Below, in pieces: positions 5,762 through 11,244 of a stretch of 26,627 bases of DNA. Both the position numbers and the translations under genes were made by a program. Origin of the DNA: a virus; the IMG/VR virus record IMGVR_UViG_3300008264_000045, positions 1 to 26,627 of that record, one strand, 5' to 3'. The notes under the pieces were generated by a model. That model saw only the letters and a list, made by a program, of their open reading frames with translations, was not told the origin of the DNA and did not search any database. The number at the start of each line of letters is the position of its first letter. Position 1 is the stretch's first letter.

Positions 5762-6423
5762 TTTGCTCTCCTAAAAATATCAAATTCAGCAACTTTATTA
5801 TTTGTAATTTCATCTTCCCATCGATGACCATTTAGCCATGTAGCAGGATGCGGGACAAATTGAATTTCTTTATCGCAAAGACCTTGAGCATTAATTGCGG
5901 ATAACATCTTTTGAAGCAGTTCATCGCTAGGCTTCAAACGATTCCAAACCTTTAATGCATTTGGTTTAGCAACTTTTCTAGGATATTTCTTCCAGAAAAC
6001 ATCAAATAAATCATGATTAATATTATTGTTCTTTGTTTCTTGTTTATTGTTAGTTGTTAAGGTTACGACTGGCAACCCATCAATAACCGAGTCGGTTTCT
6101 ATTGGCTTTTTAGGTCTGCCACCTGATTTACCATTGGTTTTATTGACTTTTTTCTTGTTTTTATAGGCTTTGATTTTCTCGTCGCAGTGCTTATTGACCC
6201 AACCTTTGTCAGTTTGCGTAAAAAATTCGTTTAGGATGGTTTGAACTTCATCCTGATAGTTTTCGAGTCTGAGCCTACGAATCATCATTCCGTAGTCAGC
6301 CCCTATAGGCGCTTCAGTATCGTAATAGTGGTCGATTAAACGACGATATACAGCTTCTTCCACCAACGTTAGGTGTGCTGTATGAAGATTCCATACGGAA
6401 ATTTCGAACTTGTAATAATGCAC
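5758..6423 (-). CDS. DUF1376 (YdaU-like) replication protein
   Basis: A 221-residue protein with a DUF1376 N-terminus: HYYKFEISVW, then AHLTLVEEAVYRRLIDHYYD and a winged-helix-like segment to about residue 90. A basic, asparagine-rich linker follows (KNKKKVNKTNGKSGGRPKK). The C-terminal domain contains FDVFWKKYPRKVAKPNALKV and FVPHPATWLNGHRWED, as in phage replication-initiation (O/DnaD-like) proteins. It probably binds the origin and loads the helicase encoded two genes on. The start is a GTG with AAGGGG about 5 bases upstream. Length is normal for the family. Confidence 0.85.
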   Translation of the reverse strand: MHYYKFEISVWNLHTAHLTLVEEAVYRRLIDHYYDTEAPIGADYGMMIRRLRLENYQDEVQTILNEFFTQTDKGWVNKHCDEKIKAYKNKKKVNKTNGKSGGRPKKPIETDSVIDGLPVVTLTTNNKQETKNNNINHDLFDVFWKKYPRKVAKPNALKVWNRLKPSDELLQKMLSAINAQGLCDKEIQFVPHPATWLNGHRWEDEITNNKVAEFDIFRRAK

Positions 6424-6532
6424 AATCGCCCCTTATATCATCGGGTAGCTATCACTGGTGAAGATCAAGGTCAGGCTGGTGATAAGGCAGCTTTTCGGGT
6501 TGCACTCCCTAGACCTTTGTTGCAACTATAAA
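6424..6532. other. Short non-coding gap between regulator-like gene and DUF1376 gene
   Basis: About 110 bases hold only the ribosome binding site of the DUF1376 gene (AAGGGGCG) and weak inverted repeats (TATCAC/GTGATA at about 6448-6482, and TTGCA/TGCAA further right). No T-run follows, so a terminator is not convincing. A 30-codon TTG frame exists on the minus strand but shows no protein-like features. Confidence 0.4.
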
Positions 6533-6736
6533 CTATTTTTTCCTCAGTGTGCAAATCCTACACAAATCTCCATTCTGAAACTGTACTGATGATCGAGTTC
6601 TCTTGCAACTAGGACATACTTTCTTGGTGAAATTATATATTGTTGGGGTTTTGGACTTTGATTTTTGAGTTGCAAGTTTTGAAACTTCTTCGTTCAATTG
6701 GCTGTCCTCTAGGGCTGACTGTTGGTAAAAATGTAT
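6533..6736 (-). pseudogene. Out-of-frame C-terminal zinc ribbon of the 6633-7010 gene
   Basis: In the frame +1 to the upstream gene, 67 codons are open from just before a five-T run (6731-6727 on the minus strand) to TAG 6533-6535. They encode QQSALEDSQLNEEVSKLATQ, a basic linker, and then VCPSCKRTRSSVQFQNGDLC followed by RICTLRKK. This is a CX2C-X14-CX2C zinc ribbon with a basic tail. No start codon serves it, but removing one T from the run joins it smoothly to the upstream frame, while the uncorrected frame gives a random-looking tail (SPRGQPIERRSFKTC). So this is probably the true C-terminus of the upstream gene. Confidence 0.7.
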
Positions 6737-7010
6737 TCAGTGGCTTAAATACCATAGGTTGACGTATTACAACTTCTGTAACAACTTCTGGTTCTTCTAT
6801 CTTAATATTTTCGTAATATCTACCATCCTCCTCCCTAACGACTTCAAATCCAATCAAGATATTTAGCTCTCGCGTAACCATAAATTGATCGTCGTACTGC
6901 TTTAAAGCCTTGTGCAATTGCATTACGGTTAAGCCGGGATGTTTCAGTACATACTCATATAGTCTTGCTCTTTTGCTACCAATCTTAGGCTTATAGCTTC
7001 TTTTAATCAT
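6633..7010 (-). CDS. Winged-helix-like regulator/replication protein (apparent frameshift)
   Basis: First gene of the leftward operon. From ATG 7008-7010 the protein starts MIKRSYKPKIGSKRARLYEY and continues VLKHPGLTVMQLHKALK, ELNILIGFEVVREEDGRYYE: a helix-turn-helix/winged-helix pattern followed by an acidic-hydrophobic linker. After NTFLPTV the in-frame sequence loses protein character, whereas the +1 frame encodes a zinc ribbon (6533-6736). A TTG 11 codons upstream extends the frame (MCKNFFIDNLQ) without a ribosome binding site. A DNA-binding role, perhaps transcriptional control at the adjacent divergent region, is inferred from wing plus zinc ribbon. Confidence 0.6.
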   Translation of the reverse strand: MIKRSYKPKIGSKRARLYEYVLKHPGLTVMQLHKALKQYDDQFMVTRELNILIGFEVVREEDGRYYENIKIEEPEVVTEVVIRQPMVFKPLNTFLPTVSPRGQPIERRSFKTCNSKIKVQNPNNI

Positions 7011-7102
7011 TTGTAAGTTATCTATAAAAAAGTTTTTACACAAAAATATTGACTGTGGTATCGTTCTCTTACCGCAACACGCGGGGTTACTAGGAGAATA
7101 AT
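7011..7102. promoter_or_regulatory. Divergent control region with promoter and operator-like dyad
   Basis: The only divergent gene boundary in the window. On the plus strand, TTTACA (7035-7040) and an extended -10 TGGTATCGT (7056-7064) are separated by 18 bases. A dyad GTGGTA (7055-7060) / TACCGC (7070-7075), with a 9-base spacer and one mismatch, overlaps this -10 and would suit a Cro/CI-type repressor such as the one encoded at 9152. For the minus strand, TATAGA (7026-7021) lies close to the ATG at 7010, implying a very short leader; its -35 is poor. Assignments are by eye. Confidence 0.4.
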
Positions 7103-7107
7103 ATGAA
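7089..7107 (+). repeat. 19-bp direct repeat over ribosome binding site, copy 1
   Basis: ACTAGGAGAATAATATGAA occurs here and again at 7255-7273. Each copy contains the GGAG site, the spacer and the ATG of a gene. In copy 2 the same bases also encode the last residues and the TAA stop of the preceding gene. Confidence 0.85.
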
Positions 7108-7267
7108 CCAAATCAAAATCGCAAATGCAATTACGTCAGGAAAATATTCTTTTGAGCAAATTGCTGAAATGTTTAATGTTCGCGTTATGGATGTTGAGAT
7201 TACATGGTCTGAAATGAATGATGCAGACGCATGGTATTACGTTCAAATTAGTCAACTAGGAGAATAA
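7103..7267 (+). CDS. Small HTH-like protein, 54 aa
   Basis: First gene of the rightward operon, 54 codons, with a perfect GGAG site 6 bases before the ATG. The product begins MNQIKIANAITSGKYSFEQI and has AEMFNVRVMDVEITWSEM next. The SFEQIAEMFNVRVMDVE part reads like a helix-turn-helix (helix, short turn, recognition helix). It is therefore a candidate early regulator, though the fold is only suggested. It ends in TAA one base before the next ATG, and its last codons lie inside the second copy of the 19-bp repeat. It is too short for common ORF cut-offs. Confidence 0.75.
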   Translation: MNQIKIANAITSGKYSFEQIAEMFNVRVMDVEITWSEMNDADAWYYVQISQLGE

Positions 7268-7273
7268 TATGAA
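7255..7273 (+). repeat. 19-bp direct repeat over ribosome binding site, copy 2
   Basis: Exact second copy of the 19-bp repeat at 7089-7107. It overlaps the end of the 54-residue gene and the start of the 101-residue gene. Confidence 0.85.
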
Positions 7274-7574
7274 ACGTCACGAATTTGAGCAAGAGTGTTT
7301 GCAAATGATTCTAGATAAAAAGCCTGAAGATTTTCTAGAAGAGTTTGAATATGGTGACATGAAAGAGTTTCTTGCAGACTTTCTGGTTGCTTACGCAGAA
7401 TACAGGAATCAGCCACCGCTACTCAATGCAGCTATCGCTAGAATCATTGGCAAGATGATTGAATATGCATCAGCATACTCAAAACACGTTGATGATCGTG
7501 TTACCGCAGAGGACTTGTGGAACTATGAACAAGATATGAAAACTCACAAATGGGAGGCTCGTCGTGATTACTAA
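7269..7574 (+). CDS. Acidic helical hypothetical protein, 101 aa
   Basis: A 101-residue, acidic, apparently all-helical protein: MKRHEFEQECLQMILDKKPE, then DFLEEFEYGDMKEFLADFLV, then ARIIGKMIEYASAYSKHVDD and a charged tail ending WEARRDY. No catalytic or zinc-binding motif is visible. Size, acidity and early position fit a host-takeover or inhibitor-type protein, but this is only context. ATG has GGAG 6 bases upstream; the end overlaps the next gene by 11 bases. Confidence 0.75.
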   Translation: MKRHEFEQECLQMILDKKPEDFLEEFEYGDMKEFLADFLVAYAEYRNQPPLLNAAIARIIGKMIEYASAYSKHVDDRVTAEDLWNYEQDMKTHKWEARRDY

Positions 7575-7764
7575 AATGCATAACTGGGAAATAGCTGAAC
7601 TGGTCTACACCATCCGTTTGCTGGCTCATAACCTAGAGCAGAAACAAGACAAGACTCCTGAAGAAGAAGAAATCCTTACCATTGCTTACGAGTCTCTCTT
7701 GATCCCACCGCGGGATATTCATCAACTAGCTGACCAGATCGAGAACAATGAAAACTTTGCTTAA
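7564..7764 (+). CDS. Helical hypothetical protein, 66 aa
   Basis: GTG start with GGGAGG about 8 bases upstream; an ATG four codons later (MHNWEIAELVYTIRLLAHNL) is the alternative. The 66-residue product has two helices joined by a glutamate run (KTPEEEEILTIAYESLL) and ends QLADQIENNENFA. No family recognised. It overlaps the preceding gene by 11 bases and the following 32-residue membrane peptide by 17 bases, as expected in a coupled early operon. Confidence 0.68.
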   Translation: MITKMHNWEIAELVYTIRLLAHNLEQKQDKTPEEEEILTIAYESLLIPPRDIHQLADQIENNENFA

Positions 7765-7846
7765 CACTAATGATTGGTTTGGTCGCCATCCAATAATCTG
7801 TGGTTTAATGATGTTGTTTCTATACATCATTGGTTGCTCAATATGA
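7748..7846 (+). CDS. 32-residue membrane peptide
   Basis: ATG-TGA frame of 32 codons overlapping the end of the previous gene by 17 bases and, as ATGA, the start of the next. The product begins MKTLLNTNDWFGRHPIICGL and ends MMLFLYIIGCSI. The hydrophobic stretch from about residue 15 to the end would span the inner membrane. The overlaps at both ends are the main support; the upstream site is only a weak GAGA. It competes with a TTG-started extension of the next gene in another frame, which is less likely because it has no ribosome binding site. Confidence 0.5.
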   Translation: MKTLLNTNDWFGRHPIICGLMMLFLYIIGCSI

Positions 7847-8016
7847 AAGACGAAAAAAACATTCTCTACAAAGCAGACTATGTTCCTTCACATCGAACGG
7901 ATATACGCAAGACTTTTGCTAAGTTTAAAAAAGAGCAGAAGAAGGCTTCAACGGTACAAGTTGCTGAGAAGCCACAACCTAACAATATTGTGCAGTATAA
8001 AAAATTCAAAGGATAA
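7843..8016 (+). CDS. Small basic hypothetical protein, 57 aa
   Basis: ATG start within the stop of the 32-residue gene (ATGA), giving MKDEKNILYKADYVPSHRTD and then IRKTFAKFKKEQKK. The protein is lysine rich and ends NNIVQYKKFKG. The frame is also open upstream to a TTG at 7774, but that extension lies in the membrane-peptide gene. Likely nucleic-acid binding from its charge; no family recognised. It lies two bases before the ERF gene, so a recombination-accessory role is possible. Confidence 0.6.
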   Translation: MKDEKNILYKADYVPSHRTDIRKTFAKFKKEQKKASTVQVAEKPQPNNIVQYKKFKG

Positions 8017-8018
8017 AT

Positions 8019-8915
8019 ATGGACTCTAATTATCAGCAACAGGCTGAACATGAGCAGCAGCAGTGGCTCGTCTATCAAAAGCTACAAAATGCCAGAGTTA
8101 AACTACAGGCTATGTCGTTAAAGAAGTCTGGTCATAATAAGTTTGCAGACTTTAAATACTTTGAACTTGCTGATTTCTTGCCATCTGTAAACACCATCTT
8201 TGCAGAACTAGGTCTTTGCTCTGTGTTCTCAATTAACGGTGATGAAGCAGTCTTACGGATCGTAGACTTTGAGACAGGTGGATCAATTCATTTCCGTAGC
8301 CCTACCGCTGAAGCCGTATCAAGGGTCACTATTGAAAGCGGTAAGTCTCCAGCTATACAGGCTCTAGGAAGCCAGCACACCTATCTCAGACGCTATCTAA
8401 TGCTCAATGCGCTCGAAATAACCGAGCATGATGCAGTAGACGCAGTTATCGGAAAAGACGCTCCTAAGTCTGCTAAAGCAGTCACAGTGGACGTTTATGA
8501 TTCCATGACTCAAGACGATCAGGGGTTTGTAGAGACTATTGCAACAGAAGCTAGGTGGATGATCGAGAAAGGAGATGTTGAGGGAGCAGTTAAATATATT
8601 AATGACTGTGAACTAGATGCAGACTTTAAAACTGCACTCTGGTCACGTTTTGATTCTAAACAACGTAATATGGAATATGACAACACTAATCGCGGCACTT
8701 TGTATCGTAACGAGAACAAAAAAGAGGAAAACCACCCTGACTACTCTGGAAGCCTAAATGTTGGAGGCAAAGAGTTCTGGCTATCTGGATGGGTCAAAGA
8801 GTCTAAGAAAGACGGTAAGAAGTTTTTTAGCCTGAGTATTAAACCTAAAGCTAAGGAAAATCCTCACGCTAAGAAGCAAGTTGAAGATGATCTGAACGAT
8901 TCGATTCCTTTCTAG
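8019..8915 (+). CDS. erf: ERF-family ssDNA annealing protein with SSB-like C-terminal part
   Basis: Residues about 20-145 match the ERF single-strand annealing family: LQAMSLKKSGHNKFADFKYF (30-49), LADFLPSVNTIFAELGL, and AIQALGSQHTYLRRYLMLNA (112-131), the conserved ERF core. Such proteins anneal complementary ssDNA during phage recombination and genome circularisation. The C-terminal part from M218 (MEYDNTNRGTLYRNENKKEE) contains DYSGSLNVGGKEFWLSGWVK and KKDGKKFFSLSIKPK, a beta-rich DUF736/OB-like pattern. It ends with the acidic tip DDLNDSIPF, as in single-strand binding proteins. It may therefore be a fusion, or a nested second start at 8670. Ends in TAG. Confidence 0.85.
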   Translation: MDSNYQQQAEHEQQQWLVYQKLQNARVKLQAMSLKKSGHNKFADFKYFELADFLPSVNTIFAELGLCSVFSINGDEAVLRIVDFETGGSIHFRSPTAEAVSRVTIESGKSPAIQALGSQHTYLRRYLMLNALEITEHDAVDAVIGKDAPKSAKAVTVDVYDSMTQDDQGFVETIATEARWMIEKGDVEGAVKYINDCELDADFKTALWSRFDSKQRNMEYDNTNRGTLYRNENKKEENHPDYSGSLNVGGKEFWLSGWVKESKKDGKKFFSLSIKPKAKENPHAKKQVEDDLNDSIPF

Positions 8916-8923
8916 GAGGCAAT

Positions 8924-9070
8924 ATGAAATATCTAATCGCACTATGGATTGTTGCTTCATCCACTATGGCTTATGCCGCTTGTACTTATCACACATATTG
9001 TGATGCAGGTCGTTGTGTGACTTGCACAACTTGCTGCTACGGTGCAAATTGCAATACTAGCTGCTATTAA
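8924..9070 (+). CDS. Exported cysteine-rich peptide, 48 aa
   Basis: A 48-codon frame with an excellent ribosome binding site (GGAGG, 5 bases before the ATG). Residues 1-19 form a signal peptide: K2, hydrophobic YLIALWIVASSTM, and an AYA-A cleavage site. The predicted mature peptide of about 29 residues begins CTYHTYCDAGRCVTCTTCCY and has eight cysteines in total. Such a peptide would be disulfide bonded in the periplasm or exposed, possibly acting on the host envelope or excluding other phages; that is inference. It starts 9 bases after the ERF gene. Confidence 0.75.
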   Translation: MKYLIALWIVASSTMAYAACTYHTYCDAGRCVTCTTCCYGANCNTSCY

Positions 9071-9151
9071 TTAACGAGGGAAAGTCGGCACTTTGATTAA
9101 CATTGGTCTGTGATCTGGCTGGCGAGTACCTCACCTTTTAAGGAGAACTAA

Positions 9152-9343
9152 GTGAAACTGTTGGACACTCTAAAAGAAAAATACGACCTGAAGAACGATG
9201 CAGCTATCTCTCGCGCTTTAGAAGTCGCCCCTCCTGTTATCTCTCGTATTCGTAACGGGAAACTAGAACCTTCAGCAGATATTATTCTGCGTATACATGA
9301 GAAACTAGGTATGCCTGTGGCTGATATTCGGGCTTGCCTGTGA
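9152..9343 (+). CDS. Cro/C1-type helix-turn-helix repressor, 63 aa
   Basis: GTG start with AAGGAG 6 bases upstream. The 63-residue product is a compact XRE-type HTH: MKLLDTLKEKYDLKNDAAIS, RALEVAPPVISRIRNGKLEP, then SADIILRIHEKLGMPVADIR. The central AAISRALEVAPPVISRIRNG is a classic helix-turn-recognition-helix with the SRIRNG end seen in Cro-like proteins. It probably controls early/late transcription, possibly at the dyad near 7055-7075 (inference). The last codons overlap the next gene. Confidence 0.88.
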   Translation: MKLLDTLKEKYDLKNDAAISRALEVAPPVISRIRNGKLEPSADIILRIHEKLGMPVADIRACL

Positions 9344-9546
9344 AAGTCTTGTGGTATGTGATCTGCATACTAGCGATTATCTGGGCTGGTTCTGAGTTGT
9401 TTGTAGAACGAGTCCAGAGAGCCTACTTCAGAGGGTATCAAGACGGTCTTAGAGCCGTTCCTAAGCCTCCTGTGAGTGATGGTCAGTGTGCAGCATGGCT
9501 AATGGAAACTAATATGAAAGATGCCAAGCGGAGGATATGTAAATGA
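9340..9546 (+). CDS. Small membrane-anchored hypothetical protein, 68 aa
   Basis: GTG overlapping the stop of the repressor gene (GTGA). The product begins MKVLWYVICILAIIWAGSEL, an N-terminal anchor, followed by a charged domain RVQRAYFRGYQDGLRAVPKP and a tail with two cysteines ending in KRRICK. A TTG two codons earlier is possible. No Shine-Dalgarno is seen, so expression depends on coupling. The topology suggests a short soluble domain on one side of the inner membrane. Family not recognised. Confidence 0.68.
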   Translation: MKVLWYVICILAIIWAGSELFVERVQRAYFRGYQDGLRAVPKPPVSDGQCAAWLMETNMKDAKRRICK

Positions 9547-9728
9547 AAACTCCTAAAGAACTGGATATTGTTCGTAGACATGAAATGTTCGATGACACTC
9601 CTCTGATAGTTAAAATTCTAGAAGATGGAAAGATGCCAGAAATCGCCCGACACGTTCATAAAATGCACATTTACCAGAAGCATCTAATCGCTGAAGTCAG
9701 AAAACTACGGAGAGAACTAAAAAAATGA
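9543..9728 (+). CDS. Charged helical hypothetical protein, 61 aa
   Basis: A 61-residue protein, MKTPKELDIVRRHEMFDDTP, with a C-terminal highly basic helix (HLIAEVRKLRRELKK) that could form a coiled coil or bind nucleic acid. The start overlaps the upstream stop (ATGA) and GGAGG lies about 10 bases before it. The stop overlaps the MazG-like gene. Not recognised. Confidence 0.7.
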   Translation: MKTPKELDIVRRHEMFDDTPLIVKILEDGKMPEIARHVHKMHIYQKHLIAEVRKLRRELKK

Positions 9729-10036
9729 GTTGGAATATTGCAGAATTGAATGTAATCAGGTGGAGTGAAGCTAGAGGAATTATCCCTAACTCTACTTCTT
9801 TAGCGCAGCATAAGAAGGCTCAGGAGGAAATGAATGAACTTCTCACAGCTATTACAGACCGAGACAGGGCAGGAATTATTGATGGAGTTGGGGATATTCT
9901 TGTATGCCTTATTAATGTTTGCGCTCTTGAGGATGTCAGCATGACTCAGTGCCTAGAGGCTGCGTATCAGGAGATTAAGGATCGCAAGGGATACATGAAT
10001 TCAGATGGTATTTTTGTGAAGGAAACAAATGGCTAG
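9725..10036 (+). CDS. MazG-like NTP pyrophosphohydrolase
   Basis: A 103-residue all-alpha NTP-PPase-like protein. The metal-binding pattern is seen as KKAQEEMNELLTAI (E34, E35, E38) followed by IIDGVGDILVCLINV (D53, D57), the EExxE...D..D arrangement of MazG folds. It should hydrolyse nucleoside triphosphates, or perhaps (p)ppGpp-related nucleotides, to monophosphate and pyrophosphate; phage MazG proteins are thought to tune host nucleotide or alarmone pools. Length fits a single-domain phage form. It overlaps both neighbours, as is usual in this early operon. Confidence 0.82.
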   Translation: MSWNIAELNVIRWSEARGIIPNSTSLAQHKKAQEEMNELLTAITDRDRAGIIDGVGDILVCLINVCALEDVSMTQCLEAAYQEIKDRKGYMNSDGIFVKETNG

Positions 10037-10214
10037 GCCTCGTAAGAATCCAGATGATCCTAAGTGGTCACAGCCAGAACAAACCGACGTTAAGTTGGTT
10101 TTATATGCTGTGTCTCTAGCAGGTGTAATAGCTCAAGGAAAGCCAGTAAGTCAGGAGCAAGCAGCTAGAAGTGCTATGGAATATGCCGAGGCTGCACTAA
10201 AAATATGGGGATAA
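10029..10214 (+). CDS. Hypothetical protein, 61 aa
   Basis: A 61-residue protein MARPRKNPDDPKWSQPEQTD with a basic, proline-rich start, then two helices (LVLYAVSLAGVIAQGKP and QEQAARSAMEYAEAALKIWG). The start overlaps the MazG-like gene by 8 bases. No function recognised. The basic, proline-rich N-terminus could contact nucleic acid. Confidence 0.65.
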   Translation: MARPRKNPDDPKWSQPEQTDVKLVLYAVSLAGVIAQGKPVSQEQAARSAMEYAEAALKIWG

Positions 10215-10215
10215 T

Positions 10216-10383
10216 ATGGGCTGGCAAGACACAAAACGATATAAACAACGCAAAAGAGAAGAAATAGAACGAGTCAAACTTCTACACGATCTATTCTTTA
10301 AACATCCTATTTCAAAGAATCATACTGAGCGTAACACTGCTTTAAAGCAATCCTCAACTCATCAGCATCCATCGCTAGTTTGA
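10216..10383 (+). CDS. Small basic protein, 55 aa, converging on the spanin gene
   Basis: ATG one base after the upstream stop, with GGGGA in the preceding codons. The 55-codon frame begins MGWQDTKRYKQRKREEIERV and continues KLLHDLFFKHPISKN, a strongly charged helical start. The last 26 codons overlap the end of the oppositely oriented Rz gene (10307-10383), so that part is constrained by the other strand and looks less protein-like. It is the last gene of the rightward operon. No terminator is evident between the converging operons. Confidence 0.5.
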   Translation: MGWQDTKRYKQRKREEIERVKLLHDLFFKHPISKNHTERNTALKQSSTHQHPSLV

Positions 10384-10762
10384 CAATATCTGTTGCGCTC
10401 TCTCGGTGAAGGTCTTTTCCGGAACAACCACTTTGTCCAGCACTGGCGGTTTCGGACACTCCACTACCCGAGGGGCGCTCTGGCCTGTGGCGCAAGCTGT
10501 CAAGGAGCAACTTATTAGTATCAGCAACTTTCTTAAGTTCACGATCCTTCTCCTGACGTAACTTATCGGCATTACCCTGCATTGACTGTTCTTTTTCCCT
10601 CATAGCCGTAACATTAGCCGCGTATTCCTCAGCTAATTTGGCTCTCTCCTGATCCCACTTGGCCTGAATCTTAGCCTGACCAGCATCGTCACCTTGCCAA
10701 TGACCAACACCATAAGCACAGACCACCGCTAGAACGCCACCAGCGACGATATACGGGTTCAT
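10307..10762 (-). CDS. Rz: i-spanin, Rz-like
   Basis: A 151-residue inner-membrane spanin. An N-terminal anchor (MNPYIVAGGVLAVVCAYGVG) is followed by a periplasmic coiled coil rich in K/E/Q (KIQAKWDQERAKLAEEYAAN and on to about residue 90). A Ser/Gly linker and a C-terminal helical part follow. It works with the embedded Rz1 lipoprotein to fuse inner and outer membranes at the last step of lysis. The gene overlaps the endolysin gene by 4 bases and contains Rz1 in another frame. It ends inside the converging 55-residue gene. Confidence 0.86.
   Translation of the reverse strand: MNPYIVAGGVLAVVCAYGVGHWQGDDAGQAKIQAKWDQERAKLAEEYAANVTAMREKEQSMQGNADKLRQEKDRELKKVADTNKLLLDSLRHRPERPSGSGVSETASAGQSGCSGKDLHRESATDIVKLAMDADELRIALKQCYAQYDSLK
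10375..10572 (-). CDS. Rz1: o-spanin lipoprotein, Rz1-like, embedded in Rz
   Basis: A 65-residue frame nested entirely in the Rz gene. It has a basic N-terminus and a hydrophobic stretch (RKLLILISCSLTAC) ending in a lipobox LTAC with the lipid-carrying cysteine at about residue 27. The short mature part is proline-containing (CPKPPVLDKVVVPE), as is typical of Rz1. Lipidation would place it on the outer membrane, where it meets Rz. The nested arrangement is classical and supports a Gram-negative host. AGGG lies just before the ATG. Confidence 0.84.
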   Translation of the reverse strand: MPISYVRRRIVNLRKLLILISCSLTACATGQSAPRVVECPKPPVLDKVVVPEKTFTERAQQILSN

Positions 10763-11244
10763 TTTGGCTCCGACATATATAGAGCTATCTCGTCGTTACG
10801 ACGCTTCACAAGCCCCGGTAACACCTTCCCACCGGCCTTTGTGAACTTCAGGAACTCGTCCTTAACACCCTCAAAGTCGCCTCGATTATGCTTCTGGCGC
10901 AATGTAGACCGCTGCAATGTTCCTAGCCCAACATTGAACGCAAAAGAAACCAGCGCTCCCAGCCGATTTTCGTTAAGGTTATCAGGACAATAACGAAGAA
11001 CGCCAGCGACAAACCGCTGTAAGTCTGCTTTAAGGATGTTATCAACTTCGTCTTTTGAAAATACACGGAAATCCTCTATCTTGAGTGCGAACTTGTCTCT
11101 TTCGGTTATAGGCATCTTGCCCTGCTCAGGGTAAAGCACATGGCCTACCCCAATCGTCCACAACTTTGCCGGGCATTTGTAGGGCTTGTACCTAACGCCC
11201 TCATGATGCTTAATCATTGCAATAGTTGCATCTGGTAGCTTCAT
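10759..11244 (-). CDS. Endolysin, T4-type lysozyme (GH24)
   Basis: A 161-residue glycoside hydrolase family 24 lysozyme. The catalytic glutamate is in IKHHEGVRYKPYKC (E15) and the hallmark WTIGVGHV follows (residues 29-36). Further on, LVSFAFNVGLG and GGKVLPGLVKRRNDEIALYM match the C-terminal lobe (GL..RR..E). It cleaves the beta-1,4 bond of peptidoglycan. There is no signal or SAR-type N-terminus, so release depends on the holin encoded immediately upstream (4-base overlap). The usual Asp of the E-D-T triad is not obvious (YKCPAKLWT in its place), which is a small oddity. Confidence 0.9.
   Translation of the reverse strand: MKLPDATIAMIKHHEGVRYKPYKCPAKLWTIGVGHVLYPEQGKMPITERDKFALKIEDFRVFSKDEVDNILKADLQRFVAGVLRYCPDNLNENRLGALVSFAFNVGLGTLQRSTLRQKHNRGDFEGVKDEFLKFTKAGGKVLPGLVKRRNDEIALYMSEPK

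Noticed and set aside
5287-5835. Plus-strand 182-codon frame
   Set aside because: It overlaps the primase-like and DUF1376 genes on the opposite strand, both with clear domain motifs, and shows no protein family features.
2589-9070. Reassignment of TAG as a sense codon, suggested by the two amber codons upstream of 2918
   Set aside because: TAG is the natural terminator of other genes here (for example 4152-4154 and 8913-8915, directly before the next ribosome binding site), so the standard code applies.
9071-9151. Terminator after the Cys-rich peptide gene
   Set aside because: Only a 5-bp AAAGT/ACTTT hairpin without a T run is present; too weak to support.
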